Assembly: GCF_000763495.1 (NCBI RefSeq)
Contig: NZ_CP009576.1
Coordinates: 2,709,001 to 2,773,000 of the forward strand
DNA: 64,000 nucleotides
Source of the DNA: Listeria ivanovii subsp. londoniensis
GTDB lineage: Bacteria > Bacillota > Bacilli > Lactobacillales > Listeriaceae
Direction: 5' to 3'
In this document: piece after piece, positions 45,508 through 60,335 of the stretch
How the letters are laid out: every line of letters begins with the position of its first letter
Position numbering within the stretch: position 1 is the stretch's first letter
Made by a program: the position numbers and the translations under genes
The notes under the pieces: generated by a model
The model's database searches: none
The model's input: the letters and a program-made list of their open reading frames with translations, nothing else
Told to the model about the DNA's origin: nothing

Positions 45508-46800
45508 TTAAAATAATGAAGCTAAGTTTTTCATATCAACTTTAGAATCGTCTACACGTTCCACATCTGCACCAAGAGATTGCAGTTTTCCATGGAAGTT
45601 ATTGTAGCCTCTATCTAAATATTTCAACTCAGTAACTTGAGTATATCCGTCAGCCACTAGACCCGCAAGAATAAGCGCTGCCGCTGCACGTAAGTCTGTT
45701 GCTGCAACTTCTGCTCCTTGTAATTTTGCTGGACCGGAGATAATAACAGAATGTCCTTCAATTTTCATGTCCGCATTCATTCTACGCATTTCTTCAACAT
45801 GCATAAAACGATTTTCAAAAACAGTTTCGGTCATAATACTTGTACCTTCACTTAACATTTGGATAACCATCATTTGAGATTGCATATCAGTTGGAAAACC
45901 TGGATGCGGCATCGTTTTAACATCAACAGCTTTCAACTTATCTGGACCAATAACACGAATGCCATTATCTTCTTCGATAATTTGAACGCCCATTTCTTCT
46001 AGTTTAGCAATCAGTGAACTAATATGCTCAGGAACTGCATCTTCAATTAAAACATTTCCACCAGTAATCGCAGCAGCAATCATAAATGTACCTGCTTCAA
46101 TACGGTCCGGAATAATAGAATGTTCTGTAGCTGTTAGTTCCTTTACACCTTCAATCCTAATTACTTCTGTTCCTGCACCAATAACTCTGGCTCCCATTTG
46201 ATTAAGGAAGTTTGCCAAGTCAACAATTTCTGGTTCACGAGCAACATTTTCAATTATCGTTGTTCCCTCTGCTAAAGTAGCAGCCATCATGATATTTTGA
46301 GTTGCACCTACACTTGGGAAATCTAAGTAAACCTTAGCTCCAACTAATTTTTCTGCAGTTGCTTCAATATAGCCATTTTCAATTTTCACAATTGCTCCCA
46401 TGGCTTCAAAACCTTTTAAATGTAAGTCAACTGGTCTTGAACCAATCGCACATCCTCCTGGCAAAGCTACACGAGCAGAACCAGTGCGAGCTAAAAGTGG
46501 ACCCATTACAACAATTGAAGCACGCATTTTACGCACATACTCAAAAGGTGCATCCGATGTAATATCTCCAGTTGCATCAACAGTAACCTCATCATTTACA
46601 AAAGAAACGTCTGCATTTAGGTATTTAAGTACCTCATTAATTGTGAATACATCAGACAAATTTGGGACATTTTTCAATACGCTAGTACCTTTACTCGCAA
46701 GTAATGTAGCAGCAATCACCGGTAATACAGCATTTTTGGCACCTTCCATTTTCACAGAACCATTTAACTGTTTTCCACCGCGCACAATAATTTTTTCCAA
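45508..46800 (-). CDS. murA: UDP-N-acetylglucosamine 1-carboxyvinyltransferase MurA
   Basis: First committed enzyme of peptidoglycan synthesis: transfers enolpyruvate from PEP to UDP-GlcNAc. The 430 residues include [20 protein letters not shown] near the start (Lys22/Asn23), catalytic Cys in [18 protein letters not shown] (near residue 117), PEP-binding Arg and the Asp in [10 protein letters not shown] (near residue 305). Cys instead of Asp at the active site implies fosfomycin sensitivity of the enzyme itself. Listeria has a second MurA elsewhere; this one, linked to the atp and mbl region, is the MurA1/MurAA type. It probably shares a transcript with ywzB upstream, since no terminator separates them. 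Confidence 0.96.
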   Translation of the reverse strand: MEKIIVRGGKQLNGSVKMEGAKNAVLPVIAATLLASKGTSVLKNVPNLSDVFTINEVLKYLNADVSFVNDEVTVDATGDITSDAPFEYVRKMRASIVVMGPLLARTGSARVALPGGCAIGSRPVDLHLKGFEAMGAIVKIENGYIEATAEKLVGAKVYLDFPSVGATQNIMMAATLAEGTTIIENVAREPEIVDLANFLNQMGARVIGAGTEVIRIEGVKELTATEHSIIPDRIEAGTFMIAAAITGGNVLIEDAVPEHISSLIAKLEEMGVQIIEEDNGIRVIGPDKLKAVDVKTMPHPGFPTDMQSQMMVIQMLSEGTSIMTETVFENRFMHVEEMRRMNADMKIEGHSVIISGPAKLQGAEVAATDLRAAAALILAGLVADGYTQVTELKYLDRGYNNFHGKLQSLGADVERVDDSKVDMKNLASLF

Positions 46801-46978
46801 AAAGAACCCCTCCGCGTTACTAATAACTAAATCATTTATCGAATTTTATTAATAAAAATTTAAATTTAAAACATATCCTAGTAATTCTACCACTTATTAC
46901 CATAAAATATCAACTGATTTTAACCTAATATTAAAGTTGTTTTAAGCTTCTATTAATTTTTACTACTATTCAAGTATT

Positions 46979-47215
46979 TTACCCGATAAAATTAAGCAAT
47001 TGTTTAGAAGCTCCTAAATAGTCTAAGAAGAAATTGCTTAGTGTATATCCAAGTGCAATGGAAATGATAACAAATAATAGTCTAGCTTGTGTTACATGAT
47101 TTTTCTTTATAAATTTTTCATAGTTAATTGCTTGTAATGCCCAAAAGGTAATCACAATAAATAGTAAATGTGAGATGATGACGATATACGGTGATTCCAT
47201 AATAATATTATACAA
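46979..47215 (-). CDS. ywzB: DUF1146 membrane protein, YwzB-like
   Basis: A 78-residue membrane protein with two hydrophobic helices (about 10–30 and 47–66), of the DUF1146 family, which lies between the atp operon and murA in many Bacillales. Function unknown. Translation probably begins at TTG (47215), 9 nt after GGAG; an ATG five codons later is the alternative. A terminator lies between atpC and this gene. Confidence 0.78.
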   Translation of the reverse strand: MYNIIMESPYIVIISHLLFIVITFWALQAINYEKFIKKNHVTQARLLFVIISIALGYTLSNFFLDYLGASKQLLNFIG

Positions 47216-47293
47216 TTCTGTTCGCTCCTCATATTTTGCTATTACTCATTTTAACAAATACTATCCTAAAAAAACAGTTAACACACTTATTAA

Positions 47294-47327
47294 ATAAAAA
47301 ACTTCCTGGCTTTGCAACCAGGAAGTA
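47294..47327 (-). terminator. Terminator of the atp operon
   Basis: Minus-strand ACTTCCTGG pairs perfectly with CCAGGAAGT around an 8-nt loop, followed by six Ts. Confidence 0.92.
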
Positions 47328-47336
47328 TCGTTAGAT

Positions 47337-47759
<423 letters not shown>

Positions 47760-47762
47760 TTA

Positions 47763-49202
<1,440 letters not shown>

Positions 49203-49243
49203 TTACCTTCCCAACATTGGGACGCTATAAGAAACGCCGACTC

Positions 49244-50122
<879 letters not shown>

Positions 50123-50153
50123 TCACCACCTTTGAATTTATTCCGTGCCTAAA

Positions 50154-51683
<1,530 letters not shown>

Positions 51684-51694
51684 TTAAACGGGAA

Positions 51695-52743
<1,049 letters not shown>

Positions 52744-52824
52744 GCCAGTTCACTCCTTTCTATACATTCGCTTCAATTATTCGTTCCAAAGAAAGAGATG
52801 GATGCATTCTCCATTACTCTCTAA

Positions 52825-53055
<231 letters not shown>

Positions 53056-53112
53056 CTAGTTTTTCCAAATTATTTTTTAATATTTTTATGAGTGACTTAA
53101 ATGAAAGTTAGT

Positions 53113-53829
<717 letters not shown>

Positions 53830-53835
53830 TTAGGT

Positions 53836-54234
53836 TCACCCCTCTCTTTGTAAAAACTTTTTTCTGCGGTACATGGAATATGCAAAAAAATCTAGAAAAA
53901 TAATGGCATATGCAAGCCCAAGTCCGATTACCATGCTATAAACATGAAAATATTCCGGCAGTTGCGTCGCTATAACTGTAGCAAATAGCACACTTCCCAT
54001 TCTGACTGTCATTCCCATACCATAAAAAGAACGGTTTTCAGCCACAGCTCTAGTCATTGATTGTGTTCTCCTCATTAATAACCAGTAGTTAAACCAGCCG
54101 ACGATTAATCCCAATTTAAGCCCAAGAAAAATATGTATATAAGGGGTTAAAAACCATCCACAAAGACAAACACCAATAAAAAGAACCATATACTTTTGGT
54201 GACGATGATACATGCCAATTAGCGATTCTAACAT
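53836..54234 (-). CDS. atpI: ATP synthase protein I
   Basis: Small membrane protein that starts the atp operon; in other bacteria it assists c-ring assembly or Mg2+ uptake and is not essential. The 132 residues from ATG 54234 have four hydrophobic stretches (about 15–33, 38–55, 75–95, 100–118). The start is uncertain: a TTG at 54282 with GAGG 7 nt upstream would add 16 residues, while the ATG has AAAGGA only at a long 12-nt distance. The sequence is poorly conserved, as usual for AtpI; position supports the call. Confidence 0.8.
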   Translation of the reverse strand: MLESLIGMYHRHQKYMVLFIGVCLCGWFLTPYIHIFLGLKLGLIVGWFNYWLLMRRTQSMTRAVAENRSFYGMGMTVRMGSVLFATVIATQLPEYFHVYSMVIGLGLAYAIIFLDFFAYSMYRRKKFLQREG

Positions 54235-54388
54235 TCGGGGCGCAATCCTTTCTTTTAAAAAGATTTTTATCCAAGTAACCAATCTGAAACCTCAAGGGAG
54301 TAAGTTCGTCTTGTGAAAGTAGACACATTTCCCCTTATTCATTCCAATCCCAAACACACATGAAAGCCTTATCAGCGTGTCAGTTCTT

Positions 54389-54418
54389 AGCATACAACAG
54401 CCAAAAGAGAAAAGTCAA
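54389..54418 (-). promoter_or_regulatory. Main promoter of the atp operon
   Basis: Minus-strand TTGACT (54413–54418) and TATGCT (54389–54394) with an 18-bp spacer. It is the best sigma-A match in the atpI upstream region and implies a leader of about 150 nt. Confidence 0.65.
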
Positions 54419-54453
54419 TACACTTTCACAAATAGTGCGTATATCTAATACTA

Positions 54454-54462
54454 ATAGTACCA
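54454..54462 (-). promoter_or_regulatory. Possible second atp promoter (extended -10)
   Basis: Minus-strand TGGTACTAT, a TG-N extended -10 element about 65 bp upstream of the main promoter. No good -35. Confidence 0.35.
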
Positions 54463-54522
54463 CAACACAACCAATTCATAAAAGAATAGCTTACTTTTTC
54501 GATGTTTTTTTAATTTCAAATT

Positions 54523-54576
54523 TTATCCGTTTCTTAGATTGCTCCGCCAGAAATTTTTTTGTCTATTTAACAGCAA
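54523..54576 (-). CDS. Possible micro-ORF upstream of the atp operon
   Basis: A TTG codon 6 nt after GGAGG opens a 17-codon reading frame, MLLNRQKNFWRSNLRNG, ending in TAA. The strong ribosome binding site is unexpected in a region with no other gene. It lies upstream of both proposed atp promoters, so its transcript would need a separate start or read-through. It could be a leader peptide, a remnant of a degenerated membrane-protein gene such as atpZ, or chance. There is no evidence of expression. Confidence 0.25.
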   Translation of the reverse strand: MLLNRQKNFWRSNLRNG

Positions 54577-54663
54577 TCAACACCTCCGTAATCATTAGGA
54601 AAACTTACGGTTGTTCGTGTGGGATTTCACAAAAACATCCAAAACTATCTTTCTCGCATAAAT

Positions 54664-54692
54664 AAAAAAACTTCTACCATAATTGGTAAAAG
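54664..54692 (-). terminator. Terminator of the intergenic RNA before atpI
   Basis: Minus-strand CTTTTACCA pairs with TGGTAGAAG (one G·U) around an ATTA loop and is followed by seven Ts. No protein gene ends here. Confidence 0.8.
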
Positions 54693-54928
54693 AATTCGAT
54701 ACGATTATTCGCAAATTTCGCGACCGAAAGTTCTTTTCCCAAGAAAAAGAACGGAAAAAACAGCCGATGCTCACGAGAAGTGAGATGCATTTTGATATCT
54801 AATGCCCGTATAGATTCCAATTCAGTCAGCGCAAACCTCACGCCGGCGGGATTGTGATGAATACTGAGAGCAGTTTTCTATCCCTATGCTTCCAAAAAGC
54901 TATTTTTTGGGCTCTTATATTAATAACA
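54664..54928 (-). ncRNA. Candidate structured small RNA between mnaA and atpI
   Basis: An approximately 265-nt minus-strand segment bounded by an extended -10 promoter (54935–54943) and an intrinsic terminator (54664–54692), without an SD-led ORF. Several local hairpins are evident: CCAAAAA with TTTTTTGG around 54891–54909, GCATT with AATGC (54786–54804), CTCAC with GTGAG (54770–54784), and GTTCTTTT with AAAAGAAC (54730–54752). It is distinctly more GC-rich and structured than the flanking DNA. I do not recognise 6S, tmRNA, SRP, RNase P, T-box or a known riboswitch. The strand follows from the terminator tail. Confidence 0.5.
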
Positions 54929-54934
54929 TTGTCC

Positions 54935-54943
54935 ATCTTATCA
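54935..54943 (-). promoter_or_regulatory. Extended -10 promoter of the intergenic RNA
   Basis: Minus-strand TGATAAGAT with -10 TAAGAT at 54935–54940. The -35 (TAGTTC, 54958–54963) is weak. It places transcription start near 54928. Confidence 0.45.
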
Positions 54944-55022
54944 CATGTAATATAAAAGAACTAGCGAAATTTGAGGGTGTAACATATCTGTAACAATAAG
55001 GCGCTTTCATTCTAGAGAAAGG

Positions 55023-55054
55023 AAAAAAACTAGACTTTTATTGCCTAGTTTTTT
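55023..55054 (-). terminator. Terminator after mnaA
   Basis: Minus-strand AAAAAACTAG with CTAGTTTTTT across an 11-nt loop. It isolates mnaA from the downstream intergenic RNA. Confidence 0.8.
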
Positions 55055-55060
55055 GATTCA

Positions 55061-56200
55061 TTAACTAATAAAATCAACCGGTCGTTTCGTTTCATTGAAT
55101 TGACTTTTGATTGCTTCTAGAATTCTGCTAGCTGCAAAACCATCACCATATGGATTTGCAGCTTTTGCCATTTTATCATGGAGTTCCTGGTTATCAAGTA
55201 AATCTAACGCTTCCTTTATCAGGGATTCTTTTTGCGTCCCAACTAGTTTGAGTGTTCCAGCTTGGATTCCTTCTGGACGTTCAGTGGTATCACGTAATAC
55301 TAATACTGGTACGCCCATTCCAGGAGCCTCTTCTTGTACACCACCCGAATCAGTAAATACAAGATAAGCTTTGCGTAAAAAGTTATGAAAATCAATAGCA
55401 TCTAGTGGTTCAATCAAATGGATTCGGTCATGACCACCAAGAATTTTAATGGCTTTCCCTCTCACTTCCGGGTTTAAGTGCATCGGATATACTATTTCCA
55501 CATCTTCACGACTTTCGACAATTTCCCGAACAGCTTCAAACATTCCTTGCATAGGAGCTCCAAGATTCTCCCTGCGATGCGCCGTCATTAAAATTAATCG
55601 ATTTTTACCAAGATTTTCCAGAATTGGATGATGATAATTTTTTTGTACAGTTGTTTTTAGTGCATCAATCGCCGTATTACCTGTAACAAAAATAGTAGCT
55701 GGATCTTTTCCTTCTGCTAACAAATTTTCTTTCGCTTGTTTTGTTGGAGAAAAATGCATATCTGCTAAAACTCCAGTTAATTGGCGATTCATTTCTTCTG
55801 GAAACGGCGAATACTTATTCCATGTTCTAAGACCAGCTTCCACATGTCCAAGTTTTTTTTGTTGATAAAATGCAGCTAACCCTGCAGCAAAACTAGTCGT
55901 TGTATCACCATGGACTAATACGATATCTGGATTCTCAGCAGCGATTACTTCATTAATGCCATTCATCACACGAGAAGTAATATCCGCGAGCGTCTGACCT
56001 TTTTTCATTATATCTAAATCTATATCAGGTTTTATTTGAAAAATTTCAAGTACTTGGTCTAGCATTTCCCGATGTTGTGCTGTTATGACTACAGTTGATT
56101 CAAATGTTTCTGGTTCTTTTTCTAATGCTAAAACCAGTGGTGCCATCTTAATTGCCTCTGGTCTTGTTCCAAAAATACTCATCACTTTAATCTTAGCCAA
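55061..56200 (-). CDS. mnaA: UDP-N-acetylglucosamine 2-epimerase
   Basis: Interconverts UDP-GlcNAc and UDP-ManNAc; the product feeds TagA for the wall teichoic acid linkage unit. The 379 residues have the GT-B fold with FGTRPEAIKMAPLV (about 10–23), VHGDTTTSFA (about 95–104), HVEAGLRTWNKYSPFPEEMN (about 118–137) and TDSGGVQEEAPGMGVPVLVL (about 293–312). All non-hydrolysing epimerase signatures are present. It follows upp by 122 bp with no clear terminator between. Confidence 0.95.
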   Translation of the reverse strand: MAKIKVMSIFGTRPEAIKMAPLVLALEKEPETFESTVVITAQHREMLDQVLEIFQIKPDIDLDIMKKGQTLADITSRVMNGINEVIAAENPDIVLVHGDTTTSFAAGLAAFYQQKKLGHVEAGLRTWNKYSPFPEEMNRQLTGVLADMHFSPTKQAKENLLAEGKDPATIFVTGNTAIDALKTTVQKNYHHPILENLGKNRLILMTAHRRENLGAPMQGMFEAVREIVESREDVEIVYPMHLNPEVRGKAIKILGGHDRIHLIEPLDAIDFHNFLRKAYLVFTDSGGVQEEAPGMGVPVLVLRDTTERPEGIQAGTLKLVGTQKESLIKEALDLLDNQELHDKMAKAANPYGDGFAASRILEAIKSQFNETKRPVDFIS

Positions 56201-56322
56201 ACGACATCCTCCTCATAAAAAAACTCCTCTGAAATAGCTCGACAAAAAATTCTTCAGCCTACTTATTTTAAAGTAATGCTGGTAATAAATTCCTTATCTC
56301 ACTAAATCGAGGAGATTGTTAA

Positions 56323-56952
56323 TTATTTAGTTCCAAATAATCTATCGCCAGCATCTCCTAAGCCTGGACGGATATAACCATTCTCGTCTAGCTTCTCATC
56401 TAAGCCAGCTACATAAATTTCTACGTCTGGATGAGCTTCTTGAAGAGCTTTAACGCCTTCTGGAGCAGCTACTAGACACATGAATTTCATATTGCGAGCA
56501 CCACGTTTTTTCAGACAGTCAATTGCCATGATTGCAGATCCGCCTGTTGCAAGCATTGGGTCTACAACGATGAAAAGGCGTTCTTCTACGTCAGAAGGTA
56601 ATTTCACAAAATATTCTACTGGTTCAAGTGTATCATGATCACGATAAAGACCAACATGCCCTACTTTTGCAGCTGGGATTAGTTTTAAAATACCGTCTTG
56701 CATTCCAAGTCCCGCTCTAAGAATTGGCACAACACCAAGTTTTTTACCCGTAAGTGTTTTTGCTGTCGTTGTTTGTAGTGGTGTTTCTACTTGAGTATCT
56801 TCTAACTCCATATCTCTTGTGATTTCATAAGCCATCAGTGTTGCGACTTCATCTACAAGTTCGCGGAATGCTTTTGTTCCAGTATTTTTATCTCGAATAA
56901 TTGTTAGTTTGTGTTGTACTAACGGGTGATTTATAACATGTACATTTGCCAT
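56323..56952 (-). CDS. upp: Uracil phosphoribosyltransferase
   Basis: Salvages uracil to UMP using PRPP. The 209 residues include [13 protein letters not shown] (about 75–87), the PRPP loop [20 protein letters not shown] (about 128–147) and a C-terminal uracil-binding region [18 protein letters not shown] good promoter lies 40–70 bp upstream. Confidence 0.97.
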   Translation of the reverse strand: MANVHVINHPLVQHKLTIIRDKNTGTKAFRELVDEVATLMAYEITRDMELEDTQVETPLQTTTAKTLTGKKLGVVPILRAGLGMQDGILKLIPAAKVGHVGLYRDHDTLEPVEYFVKLPSDVEERLFIVVDPMLATGGSAIMAIDCLKKRGARNMKFMCLVAAPEGVKALQEAHPDVEIYVAGLDEKLDENGYIRPGLGDAGDRLFGTK

Positions 56953-56993
56953 CGATTCGCTCGCTCCTTTGATATTGAAAATTTCCTTCTCTT

Positions 56994-57021
56994 ATTGTAT
57001 CAGAACAGGACACAAGTGCAA
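56994..57021 (-). promoter_or_regulatory. upp promoter
   Basis: Minus-strand TTGCAC (57016–57021) and TACAAT (56994–56999) with a 16-bp spacer. It lies between the glyA terminator and upp. Confidence 0.6.
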
Positions 57022-57041
57022 GGATTAATTTGTCCCACACG

Positions 57042-57082
57042 AAAAAAACCGGTTTTCTCTAGTATTTATAGAAAAAACCGGA
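57042..57082 (-). terminator. Terminator after glyA
   Basis: Minus-strand CCGGTTTTTTCTA with TAGAGAAAACCGG (one mismatch), 7-nt loop, seven Ts. Strong. Confidence 0.88.
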
Positions 57083-57091
57083 TTACTTATT

Positions 57092-58333
57092 TTATAAACT
57101 TGGATAAAGCGGATATTCATTAGTTAAAATTCCTACGCGTGCTTTTACGCTAGCTAAAACTTCTTCGTCATCTAAATTATGAAGTACTTCTGAAATCAAC
57201 ACGCCAACTTTTTCAATAGCAACTTCATCAAAGCCTCGCGTAGTAACAGCGGCAACACCTACACGAATACCACTAGTCACAAATGGACTTTCTGTTTCAA
57301 ATGGAATGGTATTTTTATTAACAGTAATACCAACTTCATCTAGCACTTTTTCGGCAGCTTTCCCAGTTAAGCCAAGCGGTTTTAAATCAATTAATAATAA
57401 ATGATTATCCGATCCACCAGTTAAAACAGGAACATTGTTCGCTTCTAAAGTTTCCGCTAATTTTTTCGAATTTCGAATAATTTGTTCGCAATAAGTAGTG
57501 AATTCTGGTTGAAGCGCTTCGCCAAATGCTACTGCTTTTGCTGCGATAACATGCATTAGCGGTCCACCTTGAATCCCAGGGAAAATGGATTTGTTTAATT
57601 TCGCTTCCCATTCTGCTTTTGCTAAAATCATTCCACCGCGAGGTCCACGAAGCGTTTTATGTGTGGTGGTCGTTGTAAAGTCTGCATAAGGAACTGGATT
57701 TTGATGTAAGCCTGCTGCAACAAGACCAGCGATATGCGCCATATCAACCATTAAGTACGCGCCGACTTCATCCGCGATTTTACGGAATTTAGCAAAATCA
57801 ATGCTTCGAGGATATGCGCTTGCCCCAGCAACAATCATTTTGGGTTTATGCTTTAGAGCTGCCTCACGAACAATATCATAATCAATTTGTTTTGTATCTT
57901 CGCGAACACCATACTCAACAAAATGGTATAATGCGCCACTAAAATTCACCGGACTACCATGAGTTAAATGCCCCCCATGTGAGAGATTCATACCAAGAAC
58001 TGTATCCCCTGGTTCAAGAACAGCATGGTAAACAGCCATATTTGCTTGAGCACCTGAGTGAGGTTGAACATTAGCATATTCAGCACCAAATAATTTTTTC
58101 GCCCGGTCACGCGCTAAATCTTCCACAATATCAACAAATTCACATCCACCATAATAACGTTTTCCTGGATAGCCTTCTGCATATTTATTCGTTAGTACAG
58201 ATCCCATTGCTTCCATTACTTGCTCACTAACAAAATTCTCAGATGCGATTAATTCGATATTTGCACGTTGTCTACCAAGTTCTAACTTAATTGCATCAAA
58301 AACTTCCTTATCTTGCCTTTGTAAATAGACCAT
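57092..58333 (-). CDS. glyA: Serine hydroxymethyltransferase
   Basis: PLP enzyme that converts serine and tetrahydrofolate to glycine and methylene-tetrahydrofolate. The 413 residues show [20 protein letters not shown] (about 33–52), [13 protein letters not shown], the PLP lysine in [15 protein letters not shown] (near residue 226) and [17 protein letters not shown] (near 360). Length is typical. glyA–upp order is common in Firmicutes and also precedes the atp operon. Confidence 0.98.
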   Translation of the reverse strand: MVYLQRQDKEVFDAIKLELGRQRANIELIASENFVSEQVMEAMGSVLTNKYAEGYPGKRYYGGCEFVDIVEDLARDRAKKLFGAEYANVQPHSGAQANMAVYHAVLEPGDTVLGMNLSHGGHLTHGSPVNFSGALYHFVEYGVREDTKQIDYDIVREAALKHKPKMIVAGASAYPRSIDFAKFRKIADEVGAYLMVDMAHIAGLVAAGLHQNPVPYADFTTTTTHKTLRGPRGGMILAKAEWEAKLNKSIFPGIQGGPLMHVIAAKAVAFGEALQPEFTTYCEQIIRNSKKLAETLEANNVPVLTGGSDNHLLLIDLKPLGLTGKAAEKVLDEVGITVNKNTIPFETESPFVTSGIRVGVAAVTTRGFDEVAIEKVGVLISEVLHNLDDEEVLASVKARVGILTNEYPLYPSL

Positions 58334-58453
58334 CTGTGGACCCCATCCTTTTCTGATAAATTTTTCAAGTGAACTATTATGTATTATCTCTAATAATTAC
58401 TTAAAATCACTAGAAAAGCAAGCATTTTAGAACAAAAAAACGCAAAATCCGAT

Positions 58454-58469
58454 AGTGAAGCGCTTCACT
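58454..58469. terminator. Palindrome and weak terminator after ywlE
   Basis: AGTGAAGCGCTTCACT is a perfect 16-bp palindrome touching the ywlE stop codon. On the minus strand it can re-pair as GAAGCGC with GCGTTTT followed by Ts at 58434–58440, giving a weak terminator. Confidence 0.4.
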
Positions 58470-58876
58470 TATAAAAAACGTTCGGAAATTGCACTTTTTA
58501 GCTCATAATAGGTTATTTCATACTGCTCGATAGATCCGCCATATGGATCAGGAATATCTGTTTCATCCAGTGAGATAAGTTTGATTTTATCTTTTGCTTT
58601 TGGAAAGCGATTTTTTAGTTCTTGCAAATGAATTGTTGTCATAACATAAATTTCTTCCGCCCAGTTAATATCTGTTTGATCAATATTTTTAGCTTGGTGG
58701 CTTGTATCTAAACTCATTTGTTCAAGAATTTCTCGTGAATTTTCAGAAATCGCAGCTCCAGTTATTGCATGAGTTCCCGCTGAACGAACTTCTAAATCTG
58801 GTCTTATTTCCTTTAAAATTTTTTCAGCTAGAGGGCTTCTGCATGTGTTTCCGGTGCATACAAATAAAATATTCAT
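58469..58876 (-). CDS. ywlE: Protein arginine phosphatase YwlE
   Basis: Low-molecular-weight phosphatase family, reversing McsB arginine phosphorylation of CtsR and protease substrates. The 135 residues contain the loop VCTGNTCRSP with nucleophile Cys7 and Arg13, and general-acid Asp in DIPDPYGG (near residue 112). Thr11 in the C-x3-T-x-R loop is the residue reported to confer arginine over tyrosine specificity in B. subtilis YwlE. It overlaps ywlC by four bases. Confidence 0.92.
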   Translation of the reverse strand: MNILFVCTGNTCRSPLAEKILKEIRPDLEVRSAGTHAITGAAISENSREILEQMSLDTSHQAKNIDQTDINWAEEIYVMTTIHLQELKNRFPKAKDKIKLISLDETDIPDPYGGSIEQYEITYYELKSAISERFL

Positions 58877-59910
58877 TCGCTAATCCTCCGATTTCCAGCT
58901 GCTTTTTCTAAACGATTCATTACTGCAGCTCCTAATTCTGTTTCAGGATAGACTTCTGCAAAAATCATATCAACTTCCACATGATCAAACGCTCGTAGTC
59001 CTTTGTAAAGTTGGTTAGCAATTTCTGCCATTGAACTAATACTTCCCGTTGATTGGATAATTGCATTTGTAGTTAATCCTTCGATAAGTTCTTCGGTCGC
59101 TAATATTCCTATTTTTTTATGGGCAGCTTCTGCTTTATTTATTTCCTTTTGCCAAAATTCTTTTGAACCTTCAATTAAATAAACTGGTGCTTTAGGGGCG
59201 TAATGTGTGTATTTCATGCCTGGTGCTTTTGGTTTTTCTGTTTCTTTTGTATCATTGGTCGCTAATTCGACTGGACCAATAATTTGCTCAATTTGCTCTT
59301 TAGTAATACCGCCTGGTCGAAGTATTACAGGAATTTCTGCTGAACAATCAATTACAGTAGATTCTACACCTACTCCTGTTTCGCCCCCATCAATAATTCC
59401 AGCAATTTCTCCATCTAAATCTTCTATAACATGACTTGCAGTGGTTGGACTTGGTTTACCTGAACGATTAGCACTTGGGGCAGCAACTGGGAGGCCAGCT
59501 TCTTTAATTAATGCCAAACTTACAGGATGTTCAGGCATCCGCACTCCTACTGTGGATAAACCGGCCGAAACATTGCTCGCTAAGGTATCTTTTTTTAAAG
59601 GGAGAATAACTGTTAACGGGCCTGGCCAGAAATTTTCCATTAGTTGCATGGCTTTTTGTGGATAACTTGCTACAAAAATATCCATCTGCTCACGACTAGC
59701 AATGTGGACAATAAGTGGGTTATCAGAAGGACGTCCCTTTGCCATATATATTTTTTTTATCGCTGCCTGATTCGTCGCATCTGCTCCTAAACCATATACC
59801 GTTTCAGTTGGAAAGGCTACACACTCGCCATTTTGTAGCAGTTTAGCCGCTTTTTCATAAACTGATTTATTTGATTGTTGCTTATTTATTTTCCAATGGA
59901 TGGTTTGCAT
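58873..59910 (-). CDS. ywlC: L-threonylcarbamoyladenylate synthase (YwlC/Sua5)
   Basis: Makes threonylcarbamoyl-AMP for the t6A37 modification of ANN-decoding tRNAs. The 345 residues have a YrdC domain (about 20–205) with VAFPTETVYGLGADATN, KGRPSDNPLIVHI, APSANRSGKPSPT and the RPGG strand, then a linker and the smaller Sua5 C-terminal domain (about 235–345). This is the two-domain Sua5 form. Upstream lies a dense DnaA-box cluster. Confidence 0.95.
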   Translation of the reverse strand: MQTIHWKINKQQSNKSVYEKAAKLLQNGECVAFPTETVYGLGADATNQAAIKKIYMAKGRPSDNPLIVHIASREQMDIFVASYPQKAMQLMENFWPGPLTVILPLKKDTLASNVSAGLSTVGVRMPEHPVSLALIKEAGLPVAAPSANRSGKPSPTTASHVIEDLDGEIAGIIDGGETGVGVESTVIDCSAEIPVILRPGGITKEQIEQIIGPVELATNDTKETEKPKAPGMKYTHYAPKAPVYLIEGSKEFWQKEINKAEAAHKKIGILATEELIEGLTTNAIIQSTGSISSMAEIANQLYKGLRAFDHVEVDMIFAEVYPETELGAAVMNRLEKAAGNRRISE

Positions 59911-60017
59911 TAAATTCCAGTCCCCTTTACATAACTTCTACTATATTTTAACGTTTTCTTGTTTATTTTTACAGCATTGTTTTTTATTTTTTGTATTTTG
60001 TTGATTTTAAACACGAG

Positions 60018-60335
60018 TTATCCCCAAACTGTGGATAATAACTTTGTCAATGGGGATAACTTATTGTGAATTGTGGATAATTCGTAAAGATAAGTAAAAA
60101 AGCCATTTTATTTATTAAAATTTGATTAAAAAATTTTTTTGCACAACATTTTATCCACAGTTTTGTGGATAACTTAAAAATAAAAATGACGTCCCCATTA
60201 CGGAAACGTCTTTATATCAATATATTTGAGCATGTTACATAGCGATCTTTGGAATTTATATCTTTGTGGATAACCACAGCGGAATGTGGATAACTTTTTT
60301 GGAATAATTGTTTTACTTTTTCCCCTTGTGTATAA
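60018..60335. promoter_or_regulatory. DnaA-box cluster between ywlC and prmC
   Basis: Seven sites match TTATNCACA exactly: minus orientation at 60030–60038, 60072–60080, 60164–60172, 60265–60273, 60285–60293 and 60327–60335 (the last is TTATACACA), and plus orientation at 60151–60159. Two more differ by one base (TTATCCCCA at 60018–60026 plus, 60051–60059 minus). The last three exact boxes lie inside the 3' end of prmC. The spacer around 60090–60150 is almost pure A/T. B. subtilis has oriC-proximal DnaA-box clusters that titrate DnaA; I recall one near ywlC. Confidence 0.85.
60176..60211 (-). terminator. Terminator after prmC
   Basis: Minus-strand GACGTTTCC pairs with GGGGACGTC (two G·U pairs) around GTAAT and is followed by ATTTTTATTTTT. 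It lies inside the DnaA-box region. Confidence 0.8.

Noticed and set aside
54360-54665. Plus-strand 101-codon ORF in the atpI upstream region
   Set aside because: No ribosome binding site, biased composition, and it runs antisense to the atp promoters and micro-ORF; chance frame.
58454-58469. Palindrome AGTGAAGCGCTTCACT as a regulator operator for glyA
   Set aside because: It touches the ywlE end rather than the glyA promoter side in transcription order is ambiguous; a weak terminator explains it more simply.
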